Numbered from the stretch's first letter, positions 1 through 8,465 are shown. The stretch: 64,000 nucleotides of DNA from JBDOQU01 sp039839375 (GCF_039839375.1 NZ_JBDOQU010000003.1:248001-312000), one strand, 5' to 3'. Notes: generated from the letters alone by a model not told the origin. Made by a program: numbers and translations.

Positions 1-1233
1 GCTATTGAACTCCCGGATCACGGAGGTCGCCTGCCCCGGCCCTTCCGTCGGCAGTTCCACATCCTCGATCATTTCGATGCGGTGTTCGTCGCCGGCGGCT
101 TCCGCGCCCTTGAAGTTGCGCAGATAGACGTTGTTGTAGCCGTTGATCGGCCGCGACATGCCCTTGACCAGCGCCAGCGACGCGCCGTCTTCCTTCCGGC
201 CGATGGCGGCCCAGCCGCCATTGACCACGACCTCCCCGCCGTAATCGACGCCGATGATCCCGAACCGGCGGCCTTCGCCGATCGTGTTGCGGTAGATCGT
301 CAGCCCGTTGATGACCGCGCCGCAGCTATATTCGAACCGCAGCATCGCGCCGTCATCCATCCAGAAGCGGTTGCCCTCGACATGGACGGAGTTGAAGGCG
401 AGATTCCGACAGGTGGCGAAGCGCAGCGCATAGTCGCATTCCGCCCATTCCAGGTTGAGCTGGTTGAACGCGCCCTCCGCCAGATCGGTGCCGGCGATAT
501 GACCCTCGCACTGCCGCCGGCCGGCGCTGCCGCCGTTCGTCAGGTATATGTTGGTGAAGACGCTGCCGGTGGATCCCGCCTCATAGGTCATCATGCGGAT
601 GCCGTTGCGGGAGAAGTTGCGCACGCGGATATTGGCGAACTCCACGGAGAACAGCCAGTTACCCGGCGTCTCGTCCTTGTGGATGCCGTCGAAGGCGTTG
701 TTGATGTCCATATTGCGGAACATCGAGTTCCAGACGTTGGTCAGCTCCAGCGCCCTGGACCGCGACTTGCCCTCCTGCGGATTGGCGTAGCGCAGATTGA
801 CGCCGTCCACGCGGACCAGCAGGACCGATTTGTCGTTGGACGAACCGTGGGGCGGACCGACATGCAGGATCGGCGTGTCGTCGCTGAACTGATGGATGCT
901 CGACCGGCCGCTGCCGATCAGCCTGATGCCCGACCGTTGGCCGAGGTCGAGGAAGCCGCCCTCGATCTCATAGCGGCCCGGCGGGATGACGATGCTCTTG
1001 CCCTCGTCGAAGCCCCGTTCGATGCAGTCCTGGAAGTTGGCGAGGTTGCTGCGCCGCCGCTCCGACGGCATGTCCTCCCCCGCGACAACCCCGAAATCCT
1101 GCGGCGTGACATAGCCGCCGCGCACCTGCTCCAGGCTCACCTGCCGGGATTGCCCGTCCTGGACCAGATAGAGGCGATCCTCCGCCGACAGCGTGTCGGC
1201 GTGGGTCAGCTGCGTCAGCGGTCGGTCGGTCAT
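1..1233 (-). CDS. Right-handed beta-helix (pectate-lyase/tailspike-like) protein, C-terminus cut by window
   Basis: An open frame runs from an ATG at 1233 to the window edge (411 codons) with no stop, so the C-terminus lies outside. The first ~40 residues (LSAEDRLYLVQDG, then QVSLEQVRGGY) resemble the short N-terminal motif of phage tail-fibre and collar proteins. Residues ~47-95 (DFGVVAGED, then IVIPPGRYEIEGGF) match the start of a pectate-lyase-3 beta-helix, and the rest is rich in short N/G-containing strands typical of a parallel beta-helix. No signal peptide is seen. The ATG overlaps the TGA of the upstream glycosyltransferase by 4 bp, so it is translationally coupled within the polysaccharide operon. 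It may be a polysaccharide lyase, epimerase or other modifying enzyme; the catalytic activity cannot be assigned. The fold call is fairly secure, the function is inference. Confidence 0.75.
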   Translation of the reverse strand, partial: MTDRPLTQLTHADTLSAEDRLYLVQDGQSRQVSLEQVRGGYVTPQDFGVVAGEDMPSERRRSNLANFQDCIERGFDEGKSIVIPPGRYEIEGGFLDLGQRSGIRLIGSGRSSIHQFSDDTPILHVGPPHGSSNDKSVLLVRVDGVNLRYANPQEGKSRSRALELTNVWNSMFRNMDINNAFDGIHKDETPGNWLFSVEFANIRVRNFSRNGIRMMTYEAGSTGSVFTNIYLTNGGSAGRRQCEGHIAGTDLAEGAFNQLNLEWAECDYALRFATCRNLAFNSVHVEGNRFWMDDGAMLRFEYSCGAVINGLTIYRNTIGEGRRFGIIGVDYGGEVVVNGGWAAIGRKEDGASLALVKGMSRPINGYNNVYLRNFKGAEAAGDEHRIEMIEDVELPTEGPGQATSVIREFNS

Positions 1234-2390
1234 GCCGCCAGCCCCCGATAGACGTCCTCCGTCCTGCCGGCGATGTCGCGCCAGCTGGGGATGCTGTCGA
1301 CCAGCGCGCGGACGTTGGCGCCCATCCGCTTCAACCCGTCCTCGTCGCGCAACAGCCGCGCGACCGCATCGGCCAAGGCCTGCGGGTCGTCGGGCGGGAC
1401 GAGGTAGCCGTGCTCCCCATCGGTCAGCAGCTCCGCGAACGTGCCCAGGCGGGAGGCGACGATCGGCCGGCCGGCGGCCATGGCCGCCAGGAGGACGCCG
1501 CTGGTGTCGATGGCGCGATAGGGGAAGACCAGCGCGGTCGACCGGGCGAACAGGCCCGGCATCTCGTCGGCGTCCAGGAAGCGCAGGTCGAAGACGATCC
1601 GCTCCGCGACGCCGAGGTCGGCCGCCAACTGCCGCATTTCGCCCATCGGCATCTCCGGCTTCCCGGCGATCACAGCGCGGCTTCGCGCCGCGACGGCGGG
1701 CGGCAGCAGCGCCATGGCCCGGATCAGCACGTCGACGCCCTTGTAATGCTTGATCTTGCCGAACAGCAGCAGGTCGAGCGTGCCGTCGGTGCGCGGCGCT
1801 TCGGGCCGTTCGCTCCCCTGATCGTTGGCCGGCAGCAGGCCGTGCGGGATGCGGGAGATCCGCGCCGCCGCCAGCCCGCCGCCAGCCAGCCGGTCGCGGG
1901 CGGCGTCGGTATGGACGATCAGATGGTCGAAGCGGCCGAAGATGTCGCGCGCGCCGATCTTCTGCAGGCGGGAGGACGGGTTGCCGTTGAACGGGTTGGA
2001 ATCGTGGACGGTGAGGACGATCGGCGCGATCCTGCGCACCTTCTCCAGGAACAGCCTGTCCACCGCCGGCAGGGGCACCCACTGGAAATGCACCACGTCC
2101 GGACGCCAGCGTTCCAGTTCGGACAGGAACCGGGTCATGGACCACAGATGGTTGACGCCTTTGGCGGCGAGGTAGAGCGAATGCGGCGCGCGGCGCCAGC
2201 CCTCGCCGTCCAGCCAGCGGTAGAAATGCGGATCGACCGGCGCGGCCGCGCCGTTGACGGTCTTCTTCTCGTCCCCCCTCAGCGGACGGCCGAACAGCCT
2301 CACCTCATGCCCCCGGTCGACCAGCGCGTTCCGCAGTTCGGTGTCGTAGGGCAGGGTGAAGAGTGATGGATCGACCATCGCCACTTTCAT
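1230..2390 (-). CDS. Glycosyltransferase family 4 (GT-B)
   Basis: This 386-residue protein begins MKVAMVDPSLFTLPYD, a typical GT-B N-terminal strand, and contains WRPDVVHFQWV and VLTVHDSNPF in the acceptor half. The C-terminal donor half carries LLLFGKIKHYKGVDVLI, FPYRAIDTSGVLLAAMAAG and GYLVPPDDPQALADAV, the usual nucleotide-sugar region of GT4 enzymes. The first Glu of the EX7E motif is not evident at the usual place (Ala in LLAAMA). The frame is open far upstream, but the ATG at 2390 is chosen because the protein family starts there. It lies 86 bp downstream of the initiating sugar transferase and overlaps the beta-helix gene by 4 bp. It should add a sugar to the lipid-linked repeat unit on the cytoplasmic face; the donor sugar is unknown. 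Confidence 0.88.
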   Translation of the reverse strand: MKVAMVDPSLFTLPYDTELRNALVDRGHEVRLFGRPLRGDEKKTVNGAAAPVDPHFYRWLDGEGWRRAPHSLYLAAKGVNHLWSMTRFLSELERWRPDVVHFQWVPLPAVDRLFLEKVRRIAPIVLTVHDSNPFNGNPSSRLQKIGARDIFGRFDHLIVHTDAARDRLAGGGLAAARISRIPHGLLPANDQGSERPEAPRTDGTLDLLLFGKIKHYKGVDVLIRAMALLPPAVAARSRAVIAGKPEMPMGEMRQLAADLGVAERIVFDLRFLDADEMPGLFARSTALVFPYRAIDTSGVLLAAMAAGRPIVASRLGTFAELLTDGEHGYLVPPDDPQALADAVARLLRDEDGLKRMGANVRALVDSIPSWRDIAGRTEDVYRGLAA

Positions 2391-2476
2391 CTGTCTTCTT
2401 CCGTCTGTTCCGGTATCCGTCCCCGGCGGCCTCAAGGGAGGATGGAGGCGGCGGGGTGAGGCCGCGGCGGCGCTTC

Positions 2477-3181
2477 TCAGTAAGCGCCGCGGCGGTTCAC
2501 CATGACCCCGACGGTCTTCAGCAGGATCACCGCGTCCATGCTGACCGACCAGTTGCGGGCGTAGGTGGCGTCCAGCGCCACCCGCTGGTCGTAATCGACA
2601 TCGTTGCGCCCGCTGACCTGCCACAGCCCGGTGATGCCGGGGCGGCAGCGATGGTAGGCGGCGATGCGGTGCCGATAGCGCGGCACCTCGGCCGCCACGA
2701 TCGGACGGGGGCCGACCAGGCTCATCTCGCCCCGCAGCACGTTCAGGACCTGCGGCAACTCGTCCAGGCTCGTCTTGCGCAGGAAGTTGCCCAGCGGCGT
2801 GATGCGCGGATCGTGGAACAGCTTGAAGTCCTTCTCCCACTGCTCCCGCGCGGCAGGATCGGTTTCAAGCAGCTTCGCCAGGGCCTCGTCGGCGTTGACG
2901 CACATCGACCGGAATTTCCAGCACTTGAAGGGCTGGCCGTCGCGGCCGATGCGGGTATGACCGAAGAAGGCGGGTCCGCCATCGGAACGGACCATCAGAT
3001 ACAACACGATCATCAGCGGCGCGAAAAGAACCAGCGCACCGGCCGCCCCGACAAGGTCGACGACGCGCTTGATCGGATCCGTCCCCACATCGCGGGGCTT
3101 CTGGGTCTGCGTGAATCCCGAAGAGCTGCGCCCACCTGTGGGGCGCGGCTTCACCTCCTCGGAAAAGGTCATCGTATCCAT
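2477..3181 (-). CDS. Undecaprenyl-phosphate sugar phosphotransferase (ExoY-type)
   Basis: This protein transfers a sugar-1-phosphate from a nucleotide sugar to undecaprenyl phosphate, starting exopolysaccharide repeat-unit synthesis at the inner membrane. It is 234 residues, the short ExoY form without the extra N-terminal membrane helices of WbaP/WcaJ. There is one hydrophobic segment (GAAGALVLFAPLMIVLYLMV) followed by the bacterial sugar transferase core: KCWKFRSM, SLDELPQVLNVL, MSLVGPRP and RPGITGLWQVSGR. A longer frame reaches 3298, but the ATG at 3181 has a clear GGAGG ribosome site about 7 bases upstream and is preferred. It heads a minus-strand group with the GT4 and beta-helix genes. 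Substrate (galactose, glucose or other) cannot be told from sequence. Confidence 0.9.
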   Translation of the reverse strand: MDTMTFSEEVKPRPTGGRSSSGFTQTQKPRDVGTDPIKRVVDLVGAAGALVLFAPLMIVLYLMVRSDGGPAFFGHTRIGRDGQPFKCWKFRSMCVNADEALAKLLETDPAAREQWEKDFKLFHDPRITPLGNFLRKTSLDELPQVLNVLRGEMSLVGPRPIVAAEVPRYRHRIAAYHRCRPGITGLWQVSGRNDVDYDQRVALDATYARNWSVSMDAVILLKTVGVMVNRRGAY

Positions 3182-3447
3182 CCTTTTTCCTCCAGCGTTC
3201 GCCGAAGCAATTTGACGACGTCCCTCCCCGGTACGCTCCTTCCCGTAAGAAACGTTCTTTTGTCTGCACTCTCTGGCGGACGACGCCCGTCGCCGCAAGC
3301 GCTTTTTCTTAGTGGACCCGTGATATTATAGTATTGAGAGGGTTATCCACTTTTTGTCTTCGGAGCTTAAAAGTTTACGTTTCACATTTTTGTCGGAATT
3401 GACATCTTTCCGCCTCTTTTTATTACTTCCGTCAACTCCGATACCGA
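3182..3447 (-). promoter_or_regulatory. AT-rich intergenic region with candidate promoter for the sugar-transferase operon
   Basis: This 266-bp gap is clearly AT-richer than its surroundings (about 3300-3430). On the minus strand a perfect TATAAT occurs at 3325-3330, about 145 bp upstream of the sugar transferase start. No convincing TTGACA sits 16-18 bp upstream of it, so the promoter may be activator-dependent or the match may be chance. No gene was seen here. Confidence 0.35.
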
Positions 3448-3648
3448 TCAACTCGACAACGTCAAAGGTGTTCCGTTTTCCAGCAGAAGGCGGCCTCGGC
3501 CTTCCAGGGACAACCTTTCCGCGTCGCTCTCCGCCGCCTGGGCCAGCTTCGGAATCAGTGCGCCGGCTCCGACGCCCGCCCCGATCCCAGCCCCGACGCC
3601 GGCAAGGAAGGTGCGACGGTCGATGTGTGGTCCGTCAAATCCTTCCAT
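3448..3648 (-). CDS. Small Tat-signal protein, function unknown
   Basis: A 66-residue protein with a twin-arginine signal: DRRTFLAG at residues ~10-17, then a Gly/Ala-rich hydrophobic stretch (GVGAGIGAGVGAGALI) and LAQAAES as a plausible cleavage region. This leaves a mature peptide of only about 28 residues. A strong AAGGAG site lies 7 bases upstream of the ATG at 3648, and the gene begins 12 bp after the VanZ-like gene stops, so it is probably translated in the same operon. A Tat signal on so short a mature part is odd. It could be a genuine micro-protein carried by a partner, or the remnant of a larger Tat substrate. I do not recognise the mature part. Confidence 0.65.
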   Translation of the reverse strand: MEGFDGPHIDRRTFLAGVGAGIGAGVGAGALIPKLAQAAESDAERLSLEGRGRLLLENGTPLTLSS

Positions 3649-3660
3649 GGTCCAACTCCT

Positions 3661-4617
3661 TCACATTCCCTGTGCGCGGCGTTGCCTGAAGCCCGCCACC
3701 TTCATGGCGACCAACCCGCCGGCAGCGATGCCGGAAATGTCCAGGGCAAGGTCGACGCCATCCTCCCTGAAGGCTTCGCCGACCAGCAGCGCCTGTACTC
3801 CTTCCGACGCTATCGCCAGCGTCGCCGCCAGGCTCAGGGCGGCTATTCGCGACCATCGGCTTCCTCCGGTCACAGCCAGCGACAGGGTGAACAACGCGAA
3901 GATCGCGAAATGGGTTTCTCGACTCATGTCGAATTTTAGAAAAATTTCGATGAGTGGGATTCCTGCAACTACCAGCACCGGCAAAAGGACGCCCAGGAGT
4001 ACGGCCGGCGGCCATCTTCGAAGAAAGACGGAAGCCGCCTGCCAGGCGGCGAAAGCCGACATCGCCGCGAAGCCGGAAAGCAGCGCCCACGTCACCGGAA
4101 CCATCCATGCGGCCTTCTCCGCCCAGACCAACGACATGTCCCGCCACGATAATCTTCCGGTTGCATGGTCGACACCGATCAAAAGGCGTATCCGGCCGCT
4201 ATCCGGAACCGGGGTGACGATTTGGATACCCTCCCAATTCGTGCTTCCCGACGCCGCGACGAGGTTTCGCGTCCGGCCGTAGTCGGGAGATCCATCGGGC
4301 GTAAGGGGGACGATGGCTATGCGTCCGCGGTGCCAGGGCAGCCGGCCCGGCCCTATCCCGTCCGCCCGGTAATCGGCGGAAAGGACGACCGCATCGGCTT
4401 CCGGCGGCGCGGCGATGTCGTAGGCGACGACCGTGCCGTCGGCGGCCGTCCCGGCGGCATCCGGGCCGTCGGCGGTCACGGCGTCCGGCGCGATCCCCAG
4501 CGCGACCCACTGCCGGTCCAGGGCGGCCAGCGTGGCCGCGCCGATCAGCAGGGTCAGGGCGAGAAGGGCGAGGCTGCGGCGGAGCGTCCGGTCGACCGCC
4601 CCGTCAAATGGAGGCAT
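3661..4617 (-). CDS. VanZ-like multi-pass membrane protein of the EPS cluster
   Basis: About 318 residues from the ATG at 4617. One hydrophobic helix near the N-terminus (LALLALTLLIGAATLAAL) is followed by a soluble stretch of ~130 residues with a beta-rich look (RIRLLIGVDHATGRLSW). Four or more membrane helices then end in FDMSRETHFAIFALFTLSLA, SEGVQALLVGEAFREDGVDLALDISGIAAG, which is the VanZ-type signature (K/H-H-F and E-x-Q ... D-x-x-x-N/D). Proteins of this kind are often found in exopolysaccharide loci; their molecular role is unknown. The start overlaps the end of the flippase by 14 bp; an alternative ATG at 4686 would overlap more. No good ribosome site is seen, consistent with translational coupling. 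Confidence 0.7.
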   Translation of the reverse strand: MPPFDGAVDRTLRRSLALLALTLLIGAATLAALDRQWVALGIAPDAVTADGPDAAGTAADGTVVAYDIAAPPEADAVVLSADYRADGIGPGRLPWHRGRIAIVPLTPDGSPDYGRTRNLVAASGSTNWEGIQIVTPVPDSGRIRLLIGVDHATGRLSWRDMSLVWAEKAAWMVPVTWALLSGFAAMSAFAAWQAASVFLRRWPPAVLLGVLLPVLVVAGIPLIEIFLKFDMSRETHFAIFALFTLSLAVTGGSRWSRIAALSLAATLAIASEGVQALLVGEAFREDGVDLALDISGIAAGGLVAMKVAGFRQRRAQGM

Positions 4618-6106
4618 CGGGTTCGGCCGCAGGTTCGACCGACCCGGGGGGCGGCCGGCGAACCGAAGCGAGGATCGCCCTTCCATGACCGATCAGGTCC
4701 GGGGAGACGAGAAGGAGGACGATCGGATAGACCACCATTCCGGTCGCGATCATCAGCGCCAGCCTGGCGACCATGCCAAACTCGTCGGGGCCAAAGTCGC
4801 CGGGCAGGAAGGCGCGGACGGCCAGCACGGCCGCGGTCATGGCGATGGCCGCGATCGCGGCCGGCCCCACGCTGCGCGCGATCCCGCCCATGCCGACACC
4901 GATGATCCTGCCCCCGGCGATCAGCACCGGCGGCAGGGAGAAGACCTGCCGCAGCAACAGCACGCTGCCGGCGACGACATAGCCGAACCCCGCCAGCAGG
5001 AAGAGCCCGCCGATCGAGACCGCCATGTCGACCGCGTTCTTGACCAGCCGCCAGACCGGCCTGCCCGTAGCGGTCAGCGCGGTGTTGACCGCGCCGAAAG
5101 CGAGCCCGACCAGCGATCCGATCGCCAGCAGCCGCATCAGCGGCACGCTCGGCTGCCAGGTGGGGCCGAAGAGGACGGTCAGGATCTCCGGCGCGCAGAG
5201 CGCGATGCCGGTGAATACCGGCACGACGATGATCGAGGTGAAGCGCATGGTGGCGTAGACCGACTGCCTCAGCTGCGCGGCGTCGGCCTGCTGCTGGGCG
5301 AAGATCGACATGGTGAGCTGATGGGTCACGGTCCCGACCACGTCGCGCACCGTCTCCGTCAGGCGGGCGGCGAGGCTGAAATAGCCCAGGATCGTGGGTC
5401 CGAAAAGCAGTCCCACGGCAACATAGAACAGCCTCTGATTGCCGACCAGGATCGCCTCGCTCGCCAGCATCGGCAGCGCGAAGCGGCCAAGCTCCTTCAA
5501 TTGGGGGATGGAGAAGCGAAGGCGCGGACGCCATTGCGTGAAATGCCAGGAGATCAGCGCGACGACGACATAAGTCGCGATCTGCTGGCCGACCAGGCTC
5601 CAGACGCCCGCGCCGGACAACGCCATGGCGATGGCGGTCCCCGATCCCGCCAGACGGCCGCAGACGGTGCCGATGGCGATCTGGCGGAACATCATCTGCC
5701 GCCGCAGCCAGCCGATCGTGATGCCTGTGACGGCGCTGAAGATCAGCGTCACCGACATGCCGCGCAGCAGACCCGCCAGTCGCGGGTCGCCGAACGGAAG
5801 GGCGATGAGGTCCGCGCCGACCCAGCATCCGGCGACGATCACGATCGACAGCCCGACGATCGTCCAGAAGGCGGTGTCCAGATGGCCGGGCTGCAAATCG
5901 CGCCGCTGCACGATCGCCTCCCGGAACAGGTACTCGATCAAGAGGTTGAGGATCTGGACGATCGCCAGGGCCAGCATGGCGATCCCGAAATCCTTCGGGC
6001 CCAGGATCCGCGCCAGAACGACCAGCCCGATCATCGACAGGACGACCTGGCCGAAAGCCTCCAGCATCGACCATCCGGCCGATTTCGTGATCTTCTCCAG
6101 CGTCAT
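4604..6106 (-). CDS. Lipopolysaccharide/exopolysaccharide flippase (Wzx/MOP superfamily)
   Basis: A 500-residue protein with about 12-14 predicted membrane helices. It starts MTLEKITKSAGWSMLEAFGQ and continues VLARILGPKDFGIAMLAL, the hallmark of WzxC-type oligosaccharide flippases. Later segments include AARLTETVRDVVGTVT and MRLLAIGSLVGLAFGAVNTAL. It should move the undecaprenyl-linked repeat unit from the cytoplasmic to the periplasmic face, so a Wzy polymerase is expected; none is visible in this window. It is the first gene of a minus-strand group with the VanZ-like and small Tat-signal genes and is divergent from the GT2 gene across a 412-bp gap. Confidence 0.88.
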   Translation of the reverse strand: MTLEKITKSAGWSMLEAFGQVVLSMIGLVVLARILGPKDFGIAMLALAIVQILNLLIEYLFREAIVQRRDLQPGHLDTAFWTIVGLSIVIVAGCWVGADLIALPFGDPRLAGLLRGMSVTLIFSAVTGITIGWLRRQMMFRQIAIGTVCGRLAGSGTAIAMALSGAGVWSLVGQQIATYVVVALISWHFTQWRPRLRFSIPQLKELGRFALPMLASEAILVGNQRLFYVAVGLLFGPTILGYFSLAARLTETVRDVVGTVTHQLTMSIFAQQQADAAQLRQSVYATMRFTSIIVVPVFTGIALCAPEILTVLFGPTWQPSVPLMRLLAIGSLVGLAFGAVNTALTATGRPVWRLVKNAVDMAVSIGGLFLLAGFGYVVAGSVLLLRQVFSLPPVLIAGGRIIGVGMGGIARSVGPAAIAAIAMTAAVLAVRAFLPGDFGPDEFGMVARLALMIATGMVVYPIVLLLVSPDLIGHGRAILASVRRPPPGSVEPAAEPDASI

Positions 6107-6518
6107 GAGCGCGCGGCCGCGCCGGCCGCCGGCGGGCGGAGGCAGGCCGGAACGAAAATCGGCCGGCGGGAGTTTAACGCCCCGACCATATGAGGCTCAC
6201 GGCCATGTCGCTGCATTGCGGAAGCTCGAAATATCAAAAGATACCATTCCTTTGAACGCCGCCGATGGCTAAAGTTTGGCACGATTGATATCTGCTTGCG
6301 GCCGTTCCCATGAATGCCGAACTGGAATGGATGGTCACATTTTTCTCACTGGCGTCGGCTCCGCGCACTCCGGCAAGGAGGGCCCAAGGAGAGCGACGAC
6401 GCTGGAGAAGCAACCGGCCGGCCGAAGATCGGCCGGCGGGGGAGGAGACAGGCCCGTCCCGACCGCATCGCCATTCGTGGGATGCATGGTCGCATAAGAG
6501 AAACGGGAGCTTGAGTTC
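6107..6518. promoter_or_regulatory. Divergent intergenic region of the EPS locus with strong hairpin
   Basis: This 412-bp gap separates the minus-strand flippase from the plus-strand GT2 gene and must hold promoters for both. No gene was accepted here. A near-ideal hairpin lies at 6417-6437: a 9-bp stem GCCGGCCGA/TCGGCCGGC with a 3-base loop. It would fall in the leader of the GT2 transcript about 80 bp before its ATG. No T-tract follows, so it is not an obvious terminator. No clear -35/-10 pair was found. Confidence 0.45.
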
Positions 6519-7538
6519 ATGGCCGATCGATTGACGACCGACCACCCCGATAGCGCGGCCCGCGATGTCGCCGCCTATGATGCTGACGTCATCATCCTGT
6601 CCTGGAACAGGACCGACGATACGATCGCCGCCATCATGAGCGCGGCGCGGCAGGATGGCGTCGACCATCGGGTGAAGATCGTCGACCAGGGCAGCTCGCC
6701 GGAAAACCTGGCACGGCTGCGCGCGACGGTGGCAGATCTTCCGATGGTGGAATTGCTGGAGGTGGGACGCAATCTTGGCGTTCCAGGCGGCCGCAACGCC
6801 GCCGCGGCGCTCGGCCGGGGGCGCTATATCGTAGCGCTGGACAGCGACGCCGAATTCGCGGACCGGGAGACGCTCCGGCATGCCGTCGCCCGGATGGACG
6901 AGAACCAGGCGCTGGGGGCGATCGGCTTCCGCATCGTCACCTTCGACGAAGGCGGCGACGATCTGGGCTCCTGGGATTATCCCAACCCGGTCGAAGCCGA
7001 CGCCGGGCGCAGCTTCACGACCACCCGCTTCATCGGCGCGGGCCACGCGATCCGCAGGACGGCGTTCGACCGCGTCGGCGGTTACGATGAAAGCCTGTTC
7101 TTCTGCGGGGAGGAACTGGACCTCTGCTACCGCATCCTCAATCTCGGCCTGACGATCGAATACCGGCCGGAGATCGTGGTGCGCCACAAGGTGTCGCCTG
7201 AGCACCGGGTGAACTGGAGCGGCAAGCGCTTCGAATATACCGTCCGCAATAACCTTTACAGCCAGTTCAAGTACGGCGCCTCCCCGGCGCGGCTGCTGGT
7301 GTCGGCGGCGGCCTTCTGCGTACGCGGCGTGAACAACGGGTTGCTCCTGCCGGCCGCCAAGGGAGTCGCCGGGACGTTCGGCCTGGCCTGGCGGCATGTC
7401 CGGTCGGCGACCAACAAGGACGCCTATCGCCTGACGGAGCGGACCCGCGCCTACATCCGGCGCTATGAGTTCAAGGACAACGACTCCTTCCAGTCCAAGG
7501 TGCGCCGTCTCGGTGTGAAGCTGCCGGGGCAGGCATGA
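6519..7538 (+). CDS. Glycosyltransferase family 2
   Basis: A 339-residue GT-A enzyme. The N-terminal part has DVIILSWNRTDDTIAAI (nucleotide-binding start), VGRNLGVPGGRNAAAALGRG and the DXD-like metal motif ALDSDAEF (~residues 108-115). Further on come GYDESLFFCGEELDLCYR, the typical acceptor-site ED/D motif of GT2 enzymes with a rhamnosyl/galactosyl-transferase-like layout, and an amphipathic C-terminus. There is no membrane domain, so it works in the cytoplasm on the lipid-linked repeat unit. The start ATG at 6519 is preceded by GGGAGC about 8 bases upstream. Its TGA overlaps the ATG of the phosphatase gene by 4 bp. Confidence 0.88.
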   Translation: MADRLTTDHPDSAARDVAAYDADVIILSWNRTDDTIAAIMSAARQDGVDHRVKIVDQGSSPENLARLRATVADLPMVELLEVGRNLGVPGGRNAAAALGRGRYIVALDSDAEFADRETLRHAVARMDENQALGAIGFRIVTFDEGGDDLGSWDYPNPVEADAGRSFTTTRFIGAGHAIRRTAFDRVGGYDESLFFCGEELDLCYRILNLGLTIEYRPEIVVRHKVSPEHRVNWSGKRFEYTVRNNLYSQFKYGASPARLLVSAAAFCVRGVNNGLLLPAAKGVAGTFGLAWRHVRSATNKDAYRLTERTRAYIRRYEFKDNDSFQSKVRRLGVKLPGQA

Positions 7539-8419
7539 AGGCGGCGGCTCGTCTCACGGCCGGGCCGCCGCCGCTTCGCCTGCGCCGGCGGTCCGCGCAG
7601 CGCCAGACGCCCTTCTTCGGCCGCCATCGCCATAAGGTGGGCGGCGGCGTCAGGGTCTATGCCGTGGGCGATATCCATGGCCGGCTGGACCTCCTGACCC
7701 GGATGCTCGACCAGATCGACGAGGACCGACGCTATCACGGCGTCGATGACGCCCGGCTGGTCTTCCTCGGCGACTATATCGATCGCGGGCCCCATTCCGC
7801 CGATGTCCTGGAACTTCTAAGCGGCGGGAATTTCGAGGGATTCACCACGACCTGCCTGCTGGGCAACCATGAGGGGGCGTTCGTCGATTATCTGGAGGGA
7901 CGGGGCGACGGGATAGACTGGCTGACCTATGGCGGGATCGCGACGGCCGCCAGCTACGGCGTCGCCGTGCCGCCCTCGGCCGACATCATCGACATGGCGG
8001 AGGCGGTGAGGCCGCTCCTGCGCAAGGCCGTGCCGCCGGAACACCGGCATTTCCTGAAATGCCTGCCGCTGTCCCACGCCATCGACGACTATCTCTTCGT
8101 CCATGCCGGCCTGCTGCCGGGATTGCCGCTGGACCGGCAGGATCCGCTGGATCTGCTGACGATCCGCGAACCCTTTCTCACCAGCGAGGTCGATCATGGG
8201 CGCATGGTCGTCCATGGCCACACCATGGTCGACGAACCGGAAATCCAGAAGAACCGCATCGCGATCGACACAGGGGCCTTCGCCACCGGAAGGCTGACCT
8301 GCCTGGTGCTGGATGGGGGCGAAAAGAGGTTTCTGGTCGCCGATGCAGGCCGCAAAGCTGTTGTTTCCGACAACGGAATGGATCAAGGTCGAGACTCATT
8401 GCGTTATGGATTTTCATAA
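7535..8419 (+). CDS. PPP-family serine/threonine-type metallophosphatase in EPS operon
   Basis: A 294-residue protein with all PPP metallophosphoesterase motifs: GDIHG (residues 45-49), GDYIDRG (79-85), GNHE (110-113), VHAGLLPG and VHGHT towards the C-terminus. The first ~35 residues are basic and poorly conserved. Members act on phosphoproteins or on dinucleoside polyphosphates. It is coupled (ATGA overlap) to the GT2 gene and lies 46 bp before the OPX gene, so it is part of the exopolysaccharide operon. No Wzb-type low-molecular-weight tyrosine phosphatase is seen, so this enzyme is a candidate antagonist of the tyrosine autokinase at 11035-13302. That role is inference. Confidence 0.85.
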   Translation: MKAAARLTAGPPPLRLRRRSAQRQTPFFGRHRHKVGGGVRVYAVGDIHGRLDLLTRMLDQIDEDRRYHGVDDARLVFLGDYIDRGPHSADVLELLSGGNFEGFTTTCLLGNHEGAFVDYLEGRGDGIDWLTYGGIATAASYGVAVPPSADIIDMAEAVRPLLRKAVPPEHRHFLKCLPLSHAIDDYLFVHAGLLPGLPLDRQDPLDLLTIREPFLTSEVDHGRMVVHGHTMVDEPEIQKNRIAIDTGAFATGRLTCLVLDGGEKRFLVADAGRKAVVSDNGMDQGRDSLRYGFS

Positions 8420-8465
8420 AATCAACTTCCGCCCAATTCCGGGCTCGTTCAGGGGGATAGACCTC

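Noticed and set aside
82..1251. 389-codon plus-strand frame opposite the beta-helix gene
   Set aside because: Composition is typical of antisense frames in GC-rich DNA (D/R/A/V-rich, no domain). The minus-strand frame encodes a recognisable beta-helix.
4433..6193. 586-codon plus-strand frame opposite the flippase
   Set aside because: Low-complexity Asp/Arg/Gln/His-rich product with no family; the minus strand encodes a clear membrane flippase.
6275..6300. Sigma-54-like TTGGCAC ... TTGC sequence
   Set aside because: Distance between the GG and GC elements is wrong for a -24/-12 promoter.
6276..6534. Several short overlapping frames between flippase and GT2 genes
   Set aside because: They overlap each other in different frames and none has a ribosome site or family.
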